Part shown: one piece after another, positions 19,824 to 28,561 of the stretch
Numbering within the stretch: the stretch's first letter is position 1
Layout of the letters: every line of letters begins with the position of its first letter
The notes under the pieces: generated by a model
Databases searched by the model: none
The model's input: the letters and a program-made list of their open reading frames with translations, nothing else
Told to the model about the DNA's origin: nothing
From: an uncultured delta proteobacterium
Lineage (GTDB): Bacteria; Desulfobacterota; Desulfovibrionia; Desulfovibrionales; Desulfovibrionaceae
Direction: 5' to 3'
Assembly: GCA_903835685.1 (NCBI GenBank)
Contig: CAILNX010000056.1
Span: forward strand, 1-64,000
DNA: 64,000 bases
Position numbers and translations under genes: made by a program

Positions 19824-21071
19824 TCAAGCCTCCAGGCAGACCCGGTTGCGGCCGCCGCCCTTGGCCTCGTAAAGCTTCTGGTCCGCCGCGCTGATCATGG
19901 CGTCCAGGGAGTTGCGGTGAATCACCGTGACCCCGATGGACACCGTGAAACGGATGTCCACCTCCTCCAGGCGCAACTCCTCGATGCCCCGGCGCAGGCC
20001 CTCGAAAAAGACCTCGGCCTCGGGCCGGGTGAGTCCCAGGAGCAGGACGCAGAACTCCTCGCCGCCGATGCGGGCCGTGAGCCCCGTGGGGCCGACGTAC
20101 TTGCGCACAAAGGTGGACAGGGCCTTGATGACCACGTCCCCGATGTCGTGGCCGTAGGTGTCGTTGACCCGCTTGAAATGGTCGATGTCCAGGACTGCGG
20201 CCACCAGGCCCGAACCGGATTCGCGCGCCCGGGTGAAGAACTCCTCGCTCTTGGCGTACAGGCTGCGGCGGTTGTTCATGCCGGTCAGATAGTCCCGGTT
20301 GGCGCTCTCCTTGGCCGATTCGATGAGCTCGAGCATGTCCAGGTTCATGTTCAGGCGGCAGAGGAACTCCTCCCGGGTGAAGTCCCGGGGCAGGAAATCA
20401 TTGGCCCCGCTTTTTAACAGTTTGGGAAAGAGGTCCCGCTCCATCTCCTCGTAGAAGAAGATCATGGCCAGGGTGTCCAGGCCGTGGGTGCGGCGCACGG
20501 CCTGGGTCAGGTCGAACCCGTCCATGTCCGGCAGGCGGGCGTCGGTGTAGATCAGGCGGATGTCCGGGTTTAGGTCCAGGATGTTCAAGGCCTCTTCGCC
20601 GCTCCCGGCCTCAAATACCTGGAGCCGCTGGTTCCCGAGCTGGCGCTTGAGGACCCGGCGGAAGGCCGAGGCGGCCGTGACCACCAGGACCTTGATGCAG
20701 CGGTTGTTGTAGACCCGGTTGACCAGGCGCTTGATGAGCTTCACATCCTCGGGGTTCTGCTTGACCACGTAGTCCACGATCTGCTTGGTGGCCATGCGCG
20801 CGCGGGTCTCTTCCTCGTAATTGCCGGTGACGATGATGGAGGGCACGCTTTTTAAAAGCATGAGGTCCACGATCTCGCCCCGGGGGGCGTCGGGCAGGTT
20901 TAAGTCCAGGAGGGCCACGAAATAGTCCCCGGCCCCTTCGGTGACCAGCTCCTTGGCCTGGGCGTAGGAGTAGGCCACGTCGCAGACATGGCCCAGCTCC
21001 CGGGTCAGGTAGCTGGCCAGGGCGTTGGCCCAGGTCTTGCTGTCCTCCACGACCAGAATCTTGTCCACCAT
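19824..21071 (-). CDS. Diguanylate cyclase with two receiver domains
   Basis: The 415-residue protein has receiver 1 (about 1-120, phosphoacceptor Asp in LLDLNLPD), receiver 2 (about 125-240, TDARLPDMDG) and a GGDEF domain with the active-site motif GGEEF. Receiver 2 starts VLVVTAASAFRR and so lacks the usual acidic pair, making it a likely pseudo-receiver. The RxxD inhibitory site five residues before GGEEF is absent (VGPTGLTARIGGEEF), so product inhibition by cyclic di-GMP is not expected there. It lies 49 bases downstream of darP. Confidence 0.92.
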   Translation of the reverse strand: MVDKILVVEDSKTWANALASYLTRELGHVCDVAYSYAQAKELVTEGAGDYFVALLDLNLPDAPRGEIVDLMLLKSVPSIIVTGNYEEETRARMATKQIVDYVVKQNPEDVKLIKRLVNRVYNNRCIKVLVVTAASAFRRVLKRQLGNQRLQVFEAGSGEEALNILDLNPDIRLIYTDARLPDMDGFDLTQAVRRTHGLDTLAMIFFYEEMERDLFPKLLKSGANDFLPRDFTREEFLCRLNMNLDMLELIESAKESANRDYLTGMNNRRSLYAKSEEFFTRARESGSGLVAAVLDIDHFKRVNDTYGHDIGDVVIKALSTFVRKYVGPTGLTARIGGEEFCVLLLGLTRPEAEVFFEGLRRGIEELRLEEVDIRFTVSIGVTVIHRNSLDAMISAADQKLYEAKGGGRNRVCLEA

Positions 21072-21120
21072 GATGCGCTGTCCCTGCCTTTGTGGTCTGG
21101 TTCAAGGCCTGATGCGAAAA

Positions 21121-21696
21121 TTATTCGGTCCCGGCCAGGTCCGCTTCCCGGGCCTGGCGCAAGAGACGGAACAAGGCCCGGAAGGCCTTGGGCGGACGGC
21201 CCTTGGCCCGCTCGGCCGCCGCTTCCCGGGCCAGTCGGGTCAGCTCATCCCCGGAGAGCCCAGGCATCTCAGCCAGGATGCTTCCGACCTCCTGGTCCAG
21301 TCCGGCCTGGTCGCCGCCGTCGTCGCCATGGGCGGCCAGGGCCACCAGCCGGTCGCGCCGGGCCTCCACCTGCTTGAACTCCCGGGTGTGCAGGCCGTGG
21401 CCCGCGGCCAGTTCGTCCAGCTTGGCCGCCAGGGGCTCGGGGTCCACCTCGCGCATGAGCCGTCCCACGAACTGCATCTGTCGCCGGAGAGCCTCGTGCC
21501 GGGTCAGGCCCTTGGCCGTGAGCAGGGCCTCGCGCAGGTCCTCGGACACGGGCAAATCCCGGATGGTGGAGACCGACAGGCCCACCAGGCGCACGCCCAG
21601 ATCCTGGAGGGCGGTCATCTCCCGCTTGGCCTGGGACTTGCTTTTGCGCCCCCCGGCCTCCTCGTCCTCGTACTCGTCGAAATTCTTACGGCCCAT
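21121..21696 (-). CDS. darP: DarP/YjgA family ribosome-associated protein (DUF615)
   Basis: The 191-residue, highly charged helical protein matches the DUF615 family: KSKSQAKREMTALQDLG near the N-terminus and a middle ALRRQMQFVGRLMRE helix. In E. coli this protein (YjgA, renamed DarP) helps late 50S assembly near the peptidyl transferase centre. The C-terminal third (GLSGDELTRLAREAAAERAKGRPPKAF...) ends as the family does. It precedes the diguanylate cyclase gene on the same strand. Confidence 0.85.
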   Translation of the reverse strand: MGRKNFDEYEDEEAGGRKSKSQAKREMTALQDLGVRLVGLSVSTIRDLPVSEDLREALLTAKGLTRHEALRRQMQFVGRLMREVDPEPLAAKLDELAAGHGLHTREFKQVEARRDRLVALAAHGDDGGDQAGLDQEVGSILAEMPGLSGDELTRLAREAAAERAKGRPPKAFRALFRLLRQAREADLAGTE

Positions 21697-22183
21697 GAGC
21701 CCCTTTGCGCCGCGTCCAGGCCAAGGGTTTTTCAGCCCCGGTCCCTGGCGCGGTTCTTTTGCGTGGCGATTTCACAACAAAACCGGCCCGGACAGGCCGG
21801 GCCAAGGCAAAAACATCGGAAATTCAGGGCCGGACCGGCGTTCCCCCCTGAGATTTCCTCTTCTGAACGCTCACGTTACCCCCCTTCGGGGTCAAGCACA
21901 AGGGAAGGGACCGGATGAATTCCGGCGTATTTTTAATTTAACCTTTATTATAAGCATATTAAGCAAACGAATATCCTGCTTTGACCGTATGTTCCCCTGG
22001 GGTCAGAGGAAGAATTTCCCGGTCGAACGGATTTTTCCTTGGGATTCCCGGAGCGGGACCGGCCGGGCTCATGACCATCTGGTGACGATGGCAAGGCGCT
22101 TCTTGCAATCCACCTGGGTCTCAGCTACAGGGGGGCCACCGCGCCGATTGCGGCCCGGATTCGACGAAACCCCCACGGACACC
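21697..22183. other. Intergenic region darP to KAS III gene
   Basis: This is nearly 490 bases between divergent genes. The stretch about 21918-21985 is clearly AT-rich and likely contains the promoters. Only out-of-context open frames are present; no gene is supported. Confidence 0.5.
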
Positions 22184-23179
22184 ATGAAGGCCTACATAAA
22201 AGCCATAGAATACCATCTGCCCGAGATGCAGTTGACCAACGACGACCTGATCCGCCAGTTCCCGGAATGGAACGTGGCCAAGATCGAGTCCAAGACCGGC
22301 ATCCGCGTGCGGCACATCGCCGCGCCCGACGAATGCGCCTCGGACCTGGGCGAGAAGGCCGCCCGCAAGCTCTTCGCCTCTGGCGTGTGCAAGCCCCGGG
22401 AGATCGACTACCTCATCTTCCTGAGCCAGAGCCCGGACTACGCCCTGCCCTCCACCTCCTGCCTGCTCCAGGACCGCCTGGGACTGCCCCCGTACTGCGC
22501 CACCTTTGACATGAACATGGGCTGCTCCGGCGCGGTGTACGGGCTCTCGGCGGCCAAGGGCCTCATCGAGTCCGGCCAGGCCAAGAACGTGCTGATCATC
22601 GTGGGTGAGACCTATTCCAAATATTTGCACCCGAACGACAAGCGGGTGCGGACCATCTTCGGCGATGCGGGCGCGGCCATGCTGGTGGCCTCCTCGGCCA
22701 CGCCCGGGGGCGTGGACCCCATCGGCCCCTTTGTGTTCGGTACCGACGGCTCGGGCGGGCACAACCTCATGATCAAGAACAGCGGCGCGCGTTGCCGCCC
22801 CACGGCCGATCCCGACGACCCGGACAACTACCTGGCCATGCACGGGCCGAACATCTTCCGCTACGTCATGGACATCATGCCCAACATCGTGGAAGGCATG
22901 ATGAAAAAGACCAAGAAGACCTTCGACGACATCGACCTGTTCGTGTTCCATCAGGCCAATCTGTATATGATGGAGCGTCTGCGGGAGAAGATCGGCATTC
23001 CCAAGGACCGCTTCCACGTGGACCTGACCGAGATCGGCAACACCGTGTCCTGCACCGTGCCCATCTCGCTCAAAAACGCCGTGGACGCGGGCACGCTCAA
23101 GCCCGGGCACACGGCCCTGCTGGTGGGATTCGGGGTGGGCTACTCCACGGCGGCCTGCCTCATCCGCTGGATGCCGTAG
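22184..23179 (+). CDS. 3-oxoacyl-ACP synthase III family protein (KAS III-like)
   Basis: The 331-residue thiolase-fold enzyme has the catalytic triad of KAS III: Cys114 in NMGCSGAVYG, His256 in FHQANLYM and Asn286 in EIGNTVSCTVP. It condenses an acyl-CoA with malonyl-ACP or a similar acceptor. No other fatty acid genes are adjacent, and the FabH-typical GxGTGAR-like substrate region differs, so a specialised acyl condensation rather than housekeeping initiation is possible. The start at 22184 fits the family start (MKAYIKAIEYHLPE). Confidence 0.88.
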   Translation: MKAYIKAIEYHLPEMQLTNDDLIRQFPEWNVAKIESKTGIRVRHIAAPDECASDLGEKAARKLFASGVCKPREIDYLIFLSQSPDYALPSTSCLLQDRLGLPPYCATFDMNMGCSGAVYGLSAAKGLIESGQAKNVLIIVGETYSKYLHPNDKRVRTIFGDAGAAMLVASSATPGGVDPIGPFVFGTDGSGGHNLMIKNSGARCRPTADPDDPDNYLAMHGPNIFRYVMDIMPNIVEGMMKKTKKTFDDIDLFVFHQANLYMMERLREKIGIPKDRFHVDLTEIGNTVSCTVPISLKNAVDAGTLKPGHTALLVGFGVGYSTAACLIRWMP

Positions 23180-23202
23180 GCCCGGATTCAAAGGCATTTC
23201 CG

Positions 23203-23230
23203 AGGCCCGGCCCCTGCGCCGGGCCTTTTT
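23203..23230 (+). terminator. Rho-independent terminator after the KAS III gene
   Basis: AGGCCCGGC pairs with GCCGGGCCT around a 6-base loop, followed by TTTTT. It separates the KAS III gene from the hydrogenase-like cluster. Confidence 0.85.
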
Positions 23231-23279
23231 ATTGGACCGACCGCCCAAATTCTCCCGGCCCATGCGCCGATTTTCCGCA

Positions 23280-23308
23280 TTGACAACCTGGACCGCCCGG
23301 CATACTCC
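23280..23308 (+). promoter_or_regulatory. Candidate promoter of the Ehr-type cluster
   Basis: A perfect -35 TTGACA at 23280 and a weak -10 TACTCC at 23303 are separated by 17 bases, 20 bases before the first gene start. Confidence 0.45.
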
Positions 23309-23327
23309 CCACCATTCTGGAGGGTGC

Positions 23328-25325
23328 ATGGCTCTGATTCTGGCGGCCCTGGCCGTATACCTATCAGGCGCTGGCCTGGCCTGGGTGCTGGGCCGGGGGC
23401 GGGCCGCGAGCATCGCGGGCTCGGCCTCGGCCGTGGTCGGGGGCATTCTCGGGGTCATCGGCCTGGGCTTGGCCCTGTCCAGGCTCATGGACGGCCACCC
23501 CATCCCGGACCTGGCCCTGGCCTGGTCCCTGCCGGGCCTGCATGTGGTCCTGGGCCTGGACGGGCTCTCGGCCGTGTTCCTCCTGCCGGTCTTCGTCCTG
23601 GGCGGGCTCTGCGCCCTGTCCGGCCACGCGGCCCTGGCCCATGACCCGGATAAGCCCCATCTGGGCGCGCACTGGTCCTTCTACAATCTGACCCTGGCCG
23701 GTCTGACCCTGACCCTCATGGCCCGGGACGGCCTGCTTTTTCTCATCGCCTGGGAAATCATGTCGCTGGCCCCCTTCTTCCTCATCGTCACCCATGACAA
23801 GGAAGAACGGGTCCGCACGGCCGGTTGGGCCTATCTGATCGCCTCCCACCTGGGCGCGGTGATCCTGGCCCTGGTCTTCATCCTCCTGGGCCGGGAGGCC
23901 GGGAGCCTGTCCTTCGCGGCCTTCGCCAGCCTGCACGGCCTGTCCCCGGTCCTGGCCGGGACCATCTTCCTGCTCGGGCTTACCGGATTCGGGGCCAAGG
24001 CCGGGTTCGCGCCCCTGCACGTCTGGCTGCCCGAGGCCCATCCGGCCGCGCCCAGCCACGTCTCGGCCTTCATGTCCGGGGTGCTCATAAAAATCGGGGT
24101 CTACGGGGTCATGCGCCTGTTGACCTTCCTGGGCCAGCCCCCGGAATGGTGGAGCCTGGCCTGCATCGGCCTGGGCCTGTTCACCGGGGTGTGGGGCATC
24201 CTGGCCGCCCTGGGCCAGCGGGATATAAAACGCCTGCTGGCCTATTCCAGCGTGGAGAACGTGGGCCTCATCCTCCTGGGCCTGGGCCTGGGGCTCATGG
24301 GCACGGCCCAGCGCCTGCCGGGCCTGGCCCTGCTCGGCTACGGCGGGGCGCTCCTGCACATGCTCAACCACGGGCTGATCAAGAGCCTGCTCTTCCTCTC
24401 GGCCGGGGCCGTGCTGCACTCCACCGGCACCCTGGACCAGAGCCGCCTGGGCGGCCTGGCCGGGCGCATGCCCTTGACCGGCGCGGCCTTTTTCCTGGGC
24501 GCCCTGGCCATCTGCGGCCTGCCCCCGCTCAACGGGTTCTGCGGGGAACTGCTCATGTACATGGCTGCGGCGGCCAACACCGCTGGCGACGGGTTCTCCC
24601 ACGACGTGTCCGTGCTCTGCTCCGTGGCCGGGCTGGCCTTTATCGGGGCCTTGTGCCTGGCCGCCTTCGGCCGGGGACTGGGCGCGGCCTTTCTGGGCGA
24701 GCCCCGCTCGGAGGCCGCCCTGAAAGCCCATGACCCCGGGCACCTGGAATGTTTCGTGCTGCTGGTCCTCCTGGGCCTGTGCCTGACCGCCTCCCTGGCC
24801 GCGCCGAGCCTCTTCTCCATCCTGCTCCCGGCCGTGACCCTGCTCATGGGCAAGGGCGGAGCGGCGGCCGAGCGTCTGGCCCCCACGGCCACCATGCCCC
24901 TGGCCTACACGGCCCTGGCCGCCTGCCTGGTCTTTCTGGCCGCCGTGGTGCTCTTCAAGCTCCGGGAACGCCTGCTCTTCAACCGCCCCATCCGGGGCTC
25001 GCGCACCTGGGGCTGCGGGTACACTGGGCCCACGGCCCGCATGCAGTACTCGGGCGGGTCCTTTGTGCAGCCCCTGGCCGACCAGACCCGGACGGTCACC
25101 GGGCACAGGACCGTCATCCACGCCCCCCTGGGCCTGTTCCCCCTCTCGGCCCGGGTGGAGGAACGCTCGCCCGAGCGGGGGGTGGTCTGGCTGTTCCGGC
25201 CCCTGTTCCAGGGTCTGGAAACCCTGTGCAACGGCCTCAAATTTCTCCAGCACGGCAAGGCCCACCTGTACATCCTCTATATTTTGGTGGCCCTGGTCCT
25301 GGCCCTGGCCTGGAAGGGGCAATAG
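23328..25325 (+). CDS. HyfB-like proton-pumping membrane subunit of an Ehr-type complex
   Basis: The 665-residue protein is an antiporter-like subunit (NuoL/M/N, MrpA/D family) with roughly 15 transmembrane helices. The conserved proton-channel region HVWLPEAHPAAPSHVSAFMSG and the KRLLAYSSVENVG helix are present. The cytoplasmic tail (residues about 560-620, RGSRTWGCGYTGPTARMQYS) matches the HyfB/HycC type. It should move protons or sodium ions, coupled to redox chemistry of the soluble arm. It is the first gene of the six-gene cluster; the start at 23328 has TGGAGGG just upstream. Confidence 0.93.
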   Translation: MALILAALAVYLSGAGLAWVLGRGRAASIAGSASAVVGGILGVIGLGLALSRLMDGHPIPDLALAWSLPGLHVVLGLDGLSAVFLLPVFVLGGLCALSGHAALAHDPDKPHLGAHWSFYNLTLAGLTLTLMARDGLLFLIAWEIMSLAPFFLIVTHDKEERVRTAGWAYLIASHLGAVILALVFILLGREAGSLSFAAFASLHGLSPVLAGTIFLLGLTGFGAKAGFAPLHVWLPEAHPAAPSHVSAFMSGVLIKIGVYGVMRLLTFLGQPPEWWSLACIGLGLFTGVWGILAALGQRDIKRLLAYSSVENVGLILLGLGLGLMGTAQRLPGLALLGYGGALLHMLNHGLIKSLLFLSAGAVLHSTGTLDQSRLGGLAGRMPLTGAAFFLGALAICGLPPLNGFCGELLMYMAAAANTAGDGFSHDVSVLCSVAGLAFIGALCLAAFGRGLGAAFLGEPRSEAALKAHDPGHLECFVLLVLLGLCLTASLAAPSLFSILLPAVTLLMGKGGAAAERLAPTATMPLAYTALAACLVFLAAVVLFKLRERLLFNRPIRGSRTWGCGYTGPTARMQYSGGSFVQPLADQTRTVTGHRTVIHAPLGLFPLSARVEERSPERGVVWLFRPLFQGLETLCNGLKFLQHGKAHLYILYILVALVLALAWKGQ

Positions 25326-25327
25326 TC

Positions 25328-26266
25328 ATGGCCGTCATGCTGCACATCCTCCTGGCCCTGGTCCTCTCCCCCCTGCTCCTGGGGATCATCGCCCGGGTCA
25401 AGGCCCTTATGGCCGGGCGCAACGGGCCGCCGCTCATCCAGCCCTACCTGGACCTGGTCAAGCTCCTGGGCAAGAGTTCGGTGTACAGCAACACCACGAC
25501 CTGGGTGTTCAAGGCCGGCCCCCTGGGCGTGCTGGCCGGGCTGGTGGTGGCCCTGTTCCTGCTTCCGGCCGGACGCGTGCCCGCCCTGGTGTCCTTTCCC
25601 GGGGACCTCTTCCTTTTCGCCTATCTCCTGGGCCTGTCCCGGTTCTGCATGGTCATGGCCGCCCTGGACACGGGCTCGGCCTTCGAGGGCATGGGGGCCT
25701 CCCGGGAGGCGGCCCTGGCCGCCCTGGCCGAACCGGCCCTCATGGTCGGGCTCCTGGTCTTTGTGCAGCGCTCGGGGAGCCTCTCCCTGACCTCCATGTT
25801 CGGGGTGGCCGCCTCGGCCCCGGCCGGGCAGTCCACACCCATGATCGTGCTGGTGGCCGCAGCCCTGTTCATCCTGCTCCTGGTGGAGAACGCCCGCATT
25901 CCGGTGGACGACCCGAACACCCACCTGGAGCTGACCATGATCCACGAGGTCATGATCCTGGACCACAGCGGGCCGGATCTGGGCTTTCTGCTCTACGCCC
26001 AGGCCTTAAAGCTCTGGGTGACCGCTGGCCTGTTCGCCAATGTCCTGTGCCTGGGCGACCTGGCCGGGACCCATGGCTCGGCCGCGGGCTCCGATCTCGC
26101 GGGACTGACTGGTTTGGGCCTGCATGTGGCCGGAATCCTGATCGTGGCCCTGGCCGTGGGCCTGGTGGAGTCCTGCATGGCCCGCCTGCGCTTAAACCGT
26201 CTGCCCCAAATCCTGGCCTCTGCCGGGGCCTTGTCCACCCTGGCCCTGCTGCTGCTCTGGAGGTAG
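25328..26266 (+). CDS. HyfC-like (NuoH-type) membrane anchor subunit
   Basis: The 312-residue protein has about eight transmembrane helices. The NuoH/HycD signature ENARIPVDDPNTHLELTMIHE is intact, with the charged residues that link the peripheral arm to the membrane arm, and RNGPPLIQPYLDLVKLLGK is near the N-terminus. It should connect the Fe-S small subunit to the proton-pumping part. The ATG lies 2 bases after the previous stop. Confidence 0.95.
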   Translation: MAVMLHILLALVLSPLLLGIIARVKALMAGRNGPPLIQPYLDLVKLLGKSSVYSNTTTWVFKAGPLGVLAGLVVALFLLPAGRVPALVSFPGDLFLFAYLLGLSRFCMVMAALDTGSAFEGMGASREAALAALAEPALMVGLLVFVQRSGSLSLTSMFGVAASAPAGQSTPMIVLVAAALFILLLVENARIPVDDPNTHLELTMIHEVMILDHSGPDLGFLLYAQALKLWVTAGLFANVLCLGDLAGTHGSAAGSDLAGLTGLGLHVAGILIVALAVGLVESCMARLRLNRLPQILASAGALSTLALLLLWR

Positions 26267-26273
26267 CCCTCAA

Positions 26274-26915
26274 GTGACCGGCCTGCTCGATTTCATCACC
26301 ATCCTGGCCGTGCTGGCCAACCTGACCATGCTCTCGGTCTCGGGCATGCGCGCCCTGATCCGGAGCGCCGGGGTCCAGGGCCTGGTCCTGGGTCTGGTCC
26401 CCATGGTGGCCCACGGCTCGCCGACCCTGCACATCCTGATCTTCTCCCTGATCGTGGCCGGGCTCAAAGGCCTGCTCCTGCCGCGCATGCTCCTGCGCAC
26501 CTTGAAGGACCTGGACGTCCAGCGCGAGGTGAAGCCCTATGTGGGCTTCGGGCTCACGGCCTTTTTCGGGGTGGCCGGGTTGGCCGCCTCGGTCTGGTTC
26601 TGCGCCAGCCTGCCCACCCCGGGAGGGGAGCCGGTGCGTTTCGCCCTGTCCGCGGCCTTCATGACCATCCTGACCGGTTTTCTGCTCATCATCACCCGCA
26701 AAAAGGCCCTGACCCAGGCCGTGGGCTATCTGATCATCGAGAACGGGGTCTTTCTCATCAGCGCGGTCCTGGCCCCGGCCGGTCCCATGCTGGTGGAGAT
26801 GTGCATCCTTCTGGACCTGTTCGTGGCCGTGTTCGTCATGGGCATCGCCCTGCACCACATCAACCAGGCCTTTGACTCCATCGACACGGAGCTGATTTCG
26901 ACCTTGAAGGACTAG
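26274..26915 (+). CDS. HyfE-like (NuoK-type) membrane subunit
   Basis: The 213-residue protein is a small membrane subunit with about six helices. The NuoK-like stretch KKALTQAVGYLIIENGVFLI with the buried glutamate and the DLFVAVFVMGIALHHIN segment are diagnostic of HyfE. It starts with GTG at 26274, 7 bases past the hyfC-like stop. An unusual 161-base AT-rich gap follows before the next gene of the cluster. Confidence 0.93.
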   Translation: MTGLLDFITILAVLANLTMLSVSGMRALIRSAGVQGLVLGLVPMVAHGSPTLHILIFSLIVAGLKGLLLPRMLLRTLKDLDVQREVKPYVGFGLTAFFGVAGLAASVWFCASLPTPGGEPVRFALSAAFMTILTGFLLIITRKKALTQAVGYLIIENGVFLISAVLAPAGPMLVEMCILLDLFVAVFVMGIALHHINQAFDSIDTELISTLKD

Positions 26916-27076
26916 GATGAAGAACGGAAACTGGCTTTGGCGCACGCAAGACGCGCGAAGATGAAAACAGCGCAAGAATTTAAATTTTTTGAAATATTTT
27001 TTCTTTTTTCTTTCTTGATCTTGTTTCCGGAACTGAACACGAGAAAACACGCACCCATGAACGCAAAGAGCACTGC
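26916..27076. other. AT-rich gap inside the Ehr-type cluster
   Basis: All other junctions in this cluster are 10 bases or less, or overlapping, but here 161 bases separate the hyfE-like and hyfF-like genes. The centre is almost pure A/T and contains a CAAGAA...TTCTTG palindrome. No open frame of note is present. It could hold a processing site, an internal promoter or an inserted repeat. Confidence 0.6.
26973..27017. repeat. CAAGAA...TTCTTG palindrome in the cluster gap
   Basis: A CAAGAA arm and a TTCTTG arm enclose a run of A/T. Ends and composition resemble the palindromes at 49430-49455 and 58334-58368. Confidence 0.35.
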
Positions 27077-28561
27077 ATGAGAGCCGCCATCCTGGTGGGC
27101 ATGCCCCTGGCCGCAGGCCTTTCGGCCTTTGTCACCCGGTCCAACACGGCCCGGCGCACCCTGCTGGTGGGCCAGGCCCTGGCCCATTTCCTCCTGGTCC
27201 TGTCCCTGTGGGTCCAGGACCCAGGCCCGACCCTGTTCGGGCTCTTCCAGGTGGACGCCCCGGGCCTTTTGTTCATCACCCTGGGCAGCCTCCTGTTCCT
27301 GGCCGTGTCCATCTATTCCCTGGGCTACCTGGGCGCGGAAAAGCAGGGCAAGCGCGAGGACTTCCAGGGCCAGGGGGCCTTCATCAACGCGCCCGAGACC
27401 CGGTTCACGGCCTGCCTCCTGCTCTTCGAGTCGGCCATGAGCCTGGTCTGCCTGGCCGGGCATTTCGGGCTCATGTGGGCGGGCGTGGAGGCCACCACCC
27501 TGGCCAGCGCCCCGCTCATCTTCTTCCACCGCCACCACCGCAGCCTGGAGGCGGCCTGGAAATACCTGCTCATCTGCTCCGTGGGCATCGCCCTGGCCTT
27601 ACTCGGCACCGTGCTCCTGGCCATGTCCGCGGGCGGGGGCGAGAGCGAGGCCTCCCTGCGCCTGGACGTGCTCGTGAGCCGGGCCGCCAGCCTGGACCCG
27701 GCCTGGTTCAAGGCCGCCTTCGTCTTTCTCCTGGTGGGCTACGGGACCAAGATGGGGCTCGCGCCCATGCATTCCTGGAAGCCCGACGCCTACAGCGAGG
27801 CCCCCTCCCTGGTCTCGGCCCTGTTGGCCGGGGCCCTGTGCAACTGCGCCTTCCTGGGCATCCTGCGCATCTTCCAGGTGGCCTGCGCCACCGGGGACCC
27901 GGGTTTCGCCCAGGACCTGCTCCTGGCCTTCGGGCTGTGCTCCCTGGCCTTTGCGGCCGTGTTCATCATGGACCAGGGCGACTACAAGCGCATGCTGGCC
28001 TATTCCAGCGTGGAGCACATGGGCCTTCTGGCCTTTTCGCTGGGCATCGGGGGCACGGCCGTGTTCGGGGGCATGCTCCACGCCGTGAACCACTCCCTGA
28101 CCAAGGGCCTGCTCTTTCTGCTGGCGGGCAACATCCTGGCCGCCTACCACACCAAGTCCTGCCACGACATCACCGGCGCGGTCCACGCCCTGCCCCGCAC
28201 CGGGCCCTTGTGGATGGCCGGGTTCCTGGCCATTGCGGGCCTGCCGCCGTTCGGGCTGTTCGTGAGCGAATTCACCATACTGCGGGCGGCCTTTGAGGCT
28301 GGCCGAGTCATCCCGGCCGTGGCCTGCCTGGCCCTTTTGGCCGTGATCTTCATCGGCATGGCCCAGGCCGTGCTGCGCATGAGCCTGGGGCCGGTCCCGG
28401 CCGGAATGGAAGGCGGAGTACGGGAAGCCGGGCCGCTCATGTGGGGGCCGCCCCTGGCCCTCATGGTCCCCTGCCTGATGCTCGGCCTGTATTTGCCCGG
28501 CCCCCTGGTGGAGGTCCTGGCCCGGGCCGCCCGGCTTTTCGTCACCGGAGTCCGGCCATGA
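27077..28561 (+). CDS. HyfF-like second antiporter-like membrane subunit
   Basis: The 494-residue protein is another NuoN/MrpD-type proton-translocating subunit with about 13-14 helices. It keeps GTKMGLAPMHSWKPDAYSEA and the YKRMLAYSSVEHMG helix, and its position after hyfE matches HyfF. Two antiporter-like subunits in one complex imply pumping at more than one site. Its stop overlaps the start of the large-subunit gene (ATGA). The ribosome site is weak (AAGAGCACTGC). Confidence 0.93.
   Translation: MRAAILVGMPLAAGLSAFVTRSNTARRTLLVGQALAHFLLVLSLWVQDPGPTLFGLFQVDAPGLLFITLGSLLFLAVSIYSLGYLGAEKQGKREDFQGQGAFINAPETRFTACLLLFESAMSLVCLAGHFGLMWAGVEATTLASAPLIFFHRHHRSLEAAWKYLLICSVGIALALLGTVLLAMSAGGGESEASLRLDVLVSRAASLDPAWFKAAFVFLLVGYGTKMGLAPMHSWKPDAYSEAPSLVSALLAGALCNCAFLGILRIFQVACATGDPGFAQDLLLAFGLCSLAFAAVFIMDQGDYKRMLAYSSVEHMGLLAFSLGIGGTAVFGGMLHAVNHSLTKGLLFLLAGNILAAYHTKSCHDITGAVHALPRTGPLWMAGFLAIAGLPPFGLFVSEFTILRAAFEAGRVIPAVACLALLAVIFIGMAQAVLRMSLGPVPAGMEGGVREAGPLMWGPPLALMVPCLMLGLYLPGPLVEVLARAARLFVTGVRP

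Noticed and set aside
23364-25322. A 652-codon open frame on the minus strand
   Set aside because: It is antisense to the HyfB-like gene, rich in Gln/Gly and without any recognisable motif.
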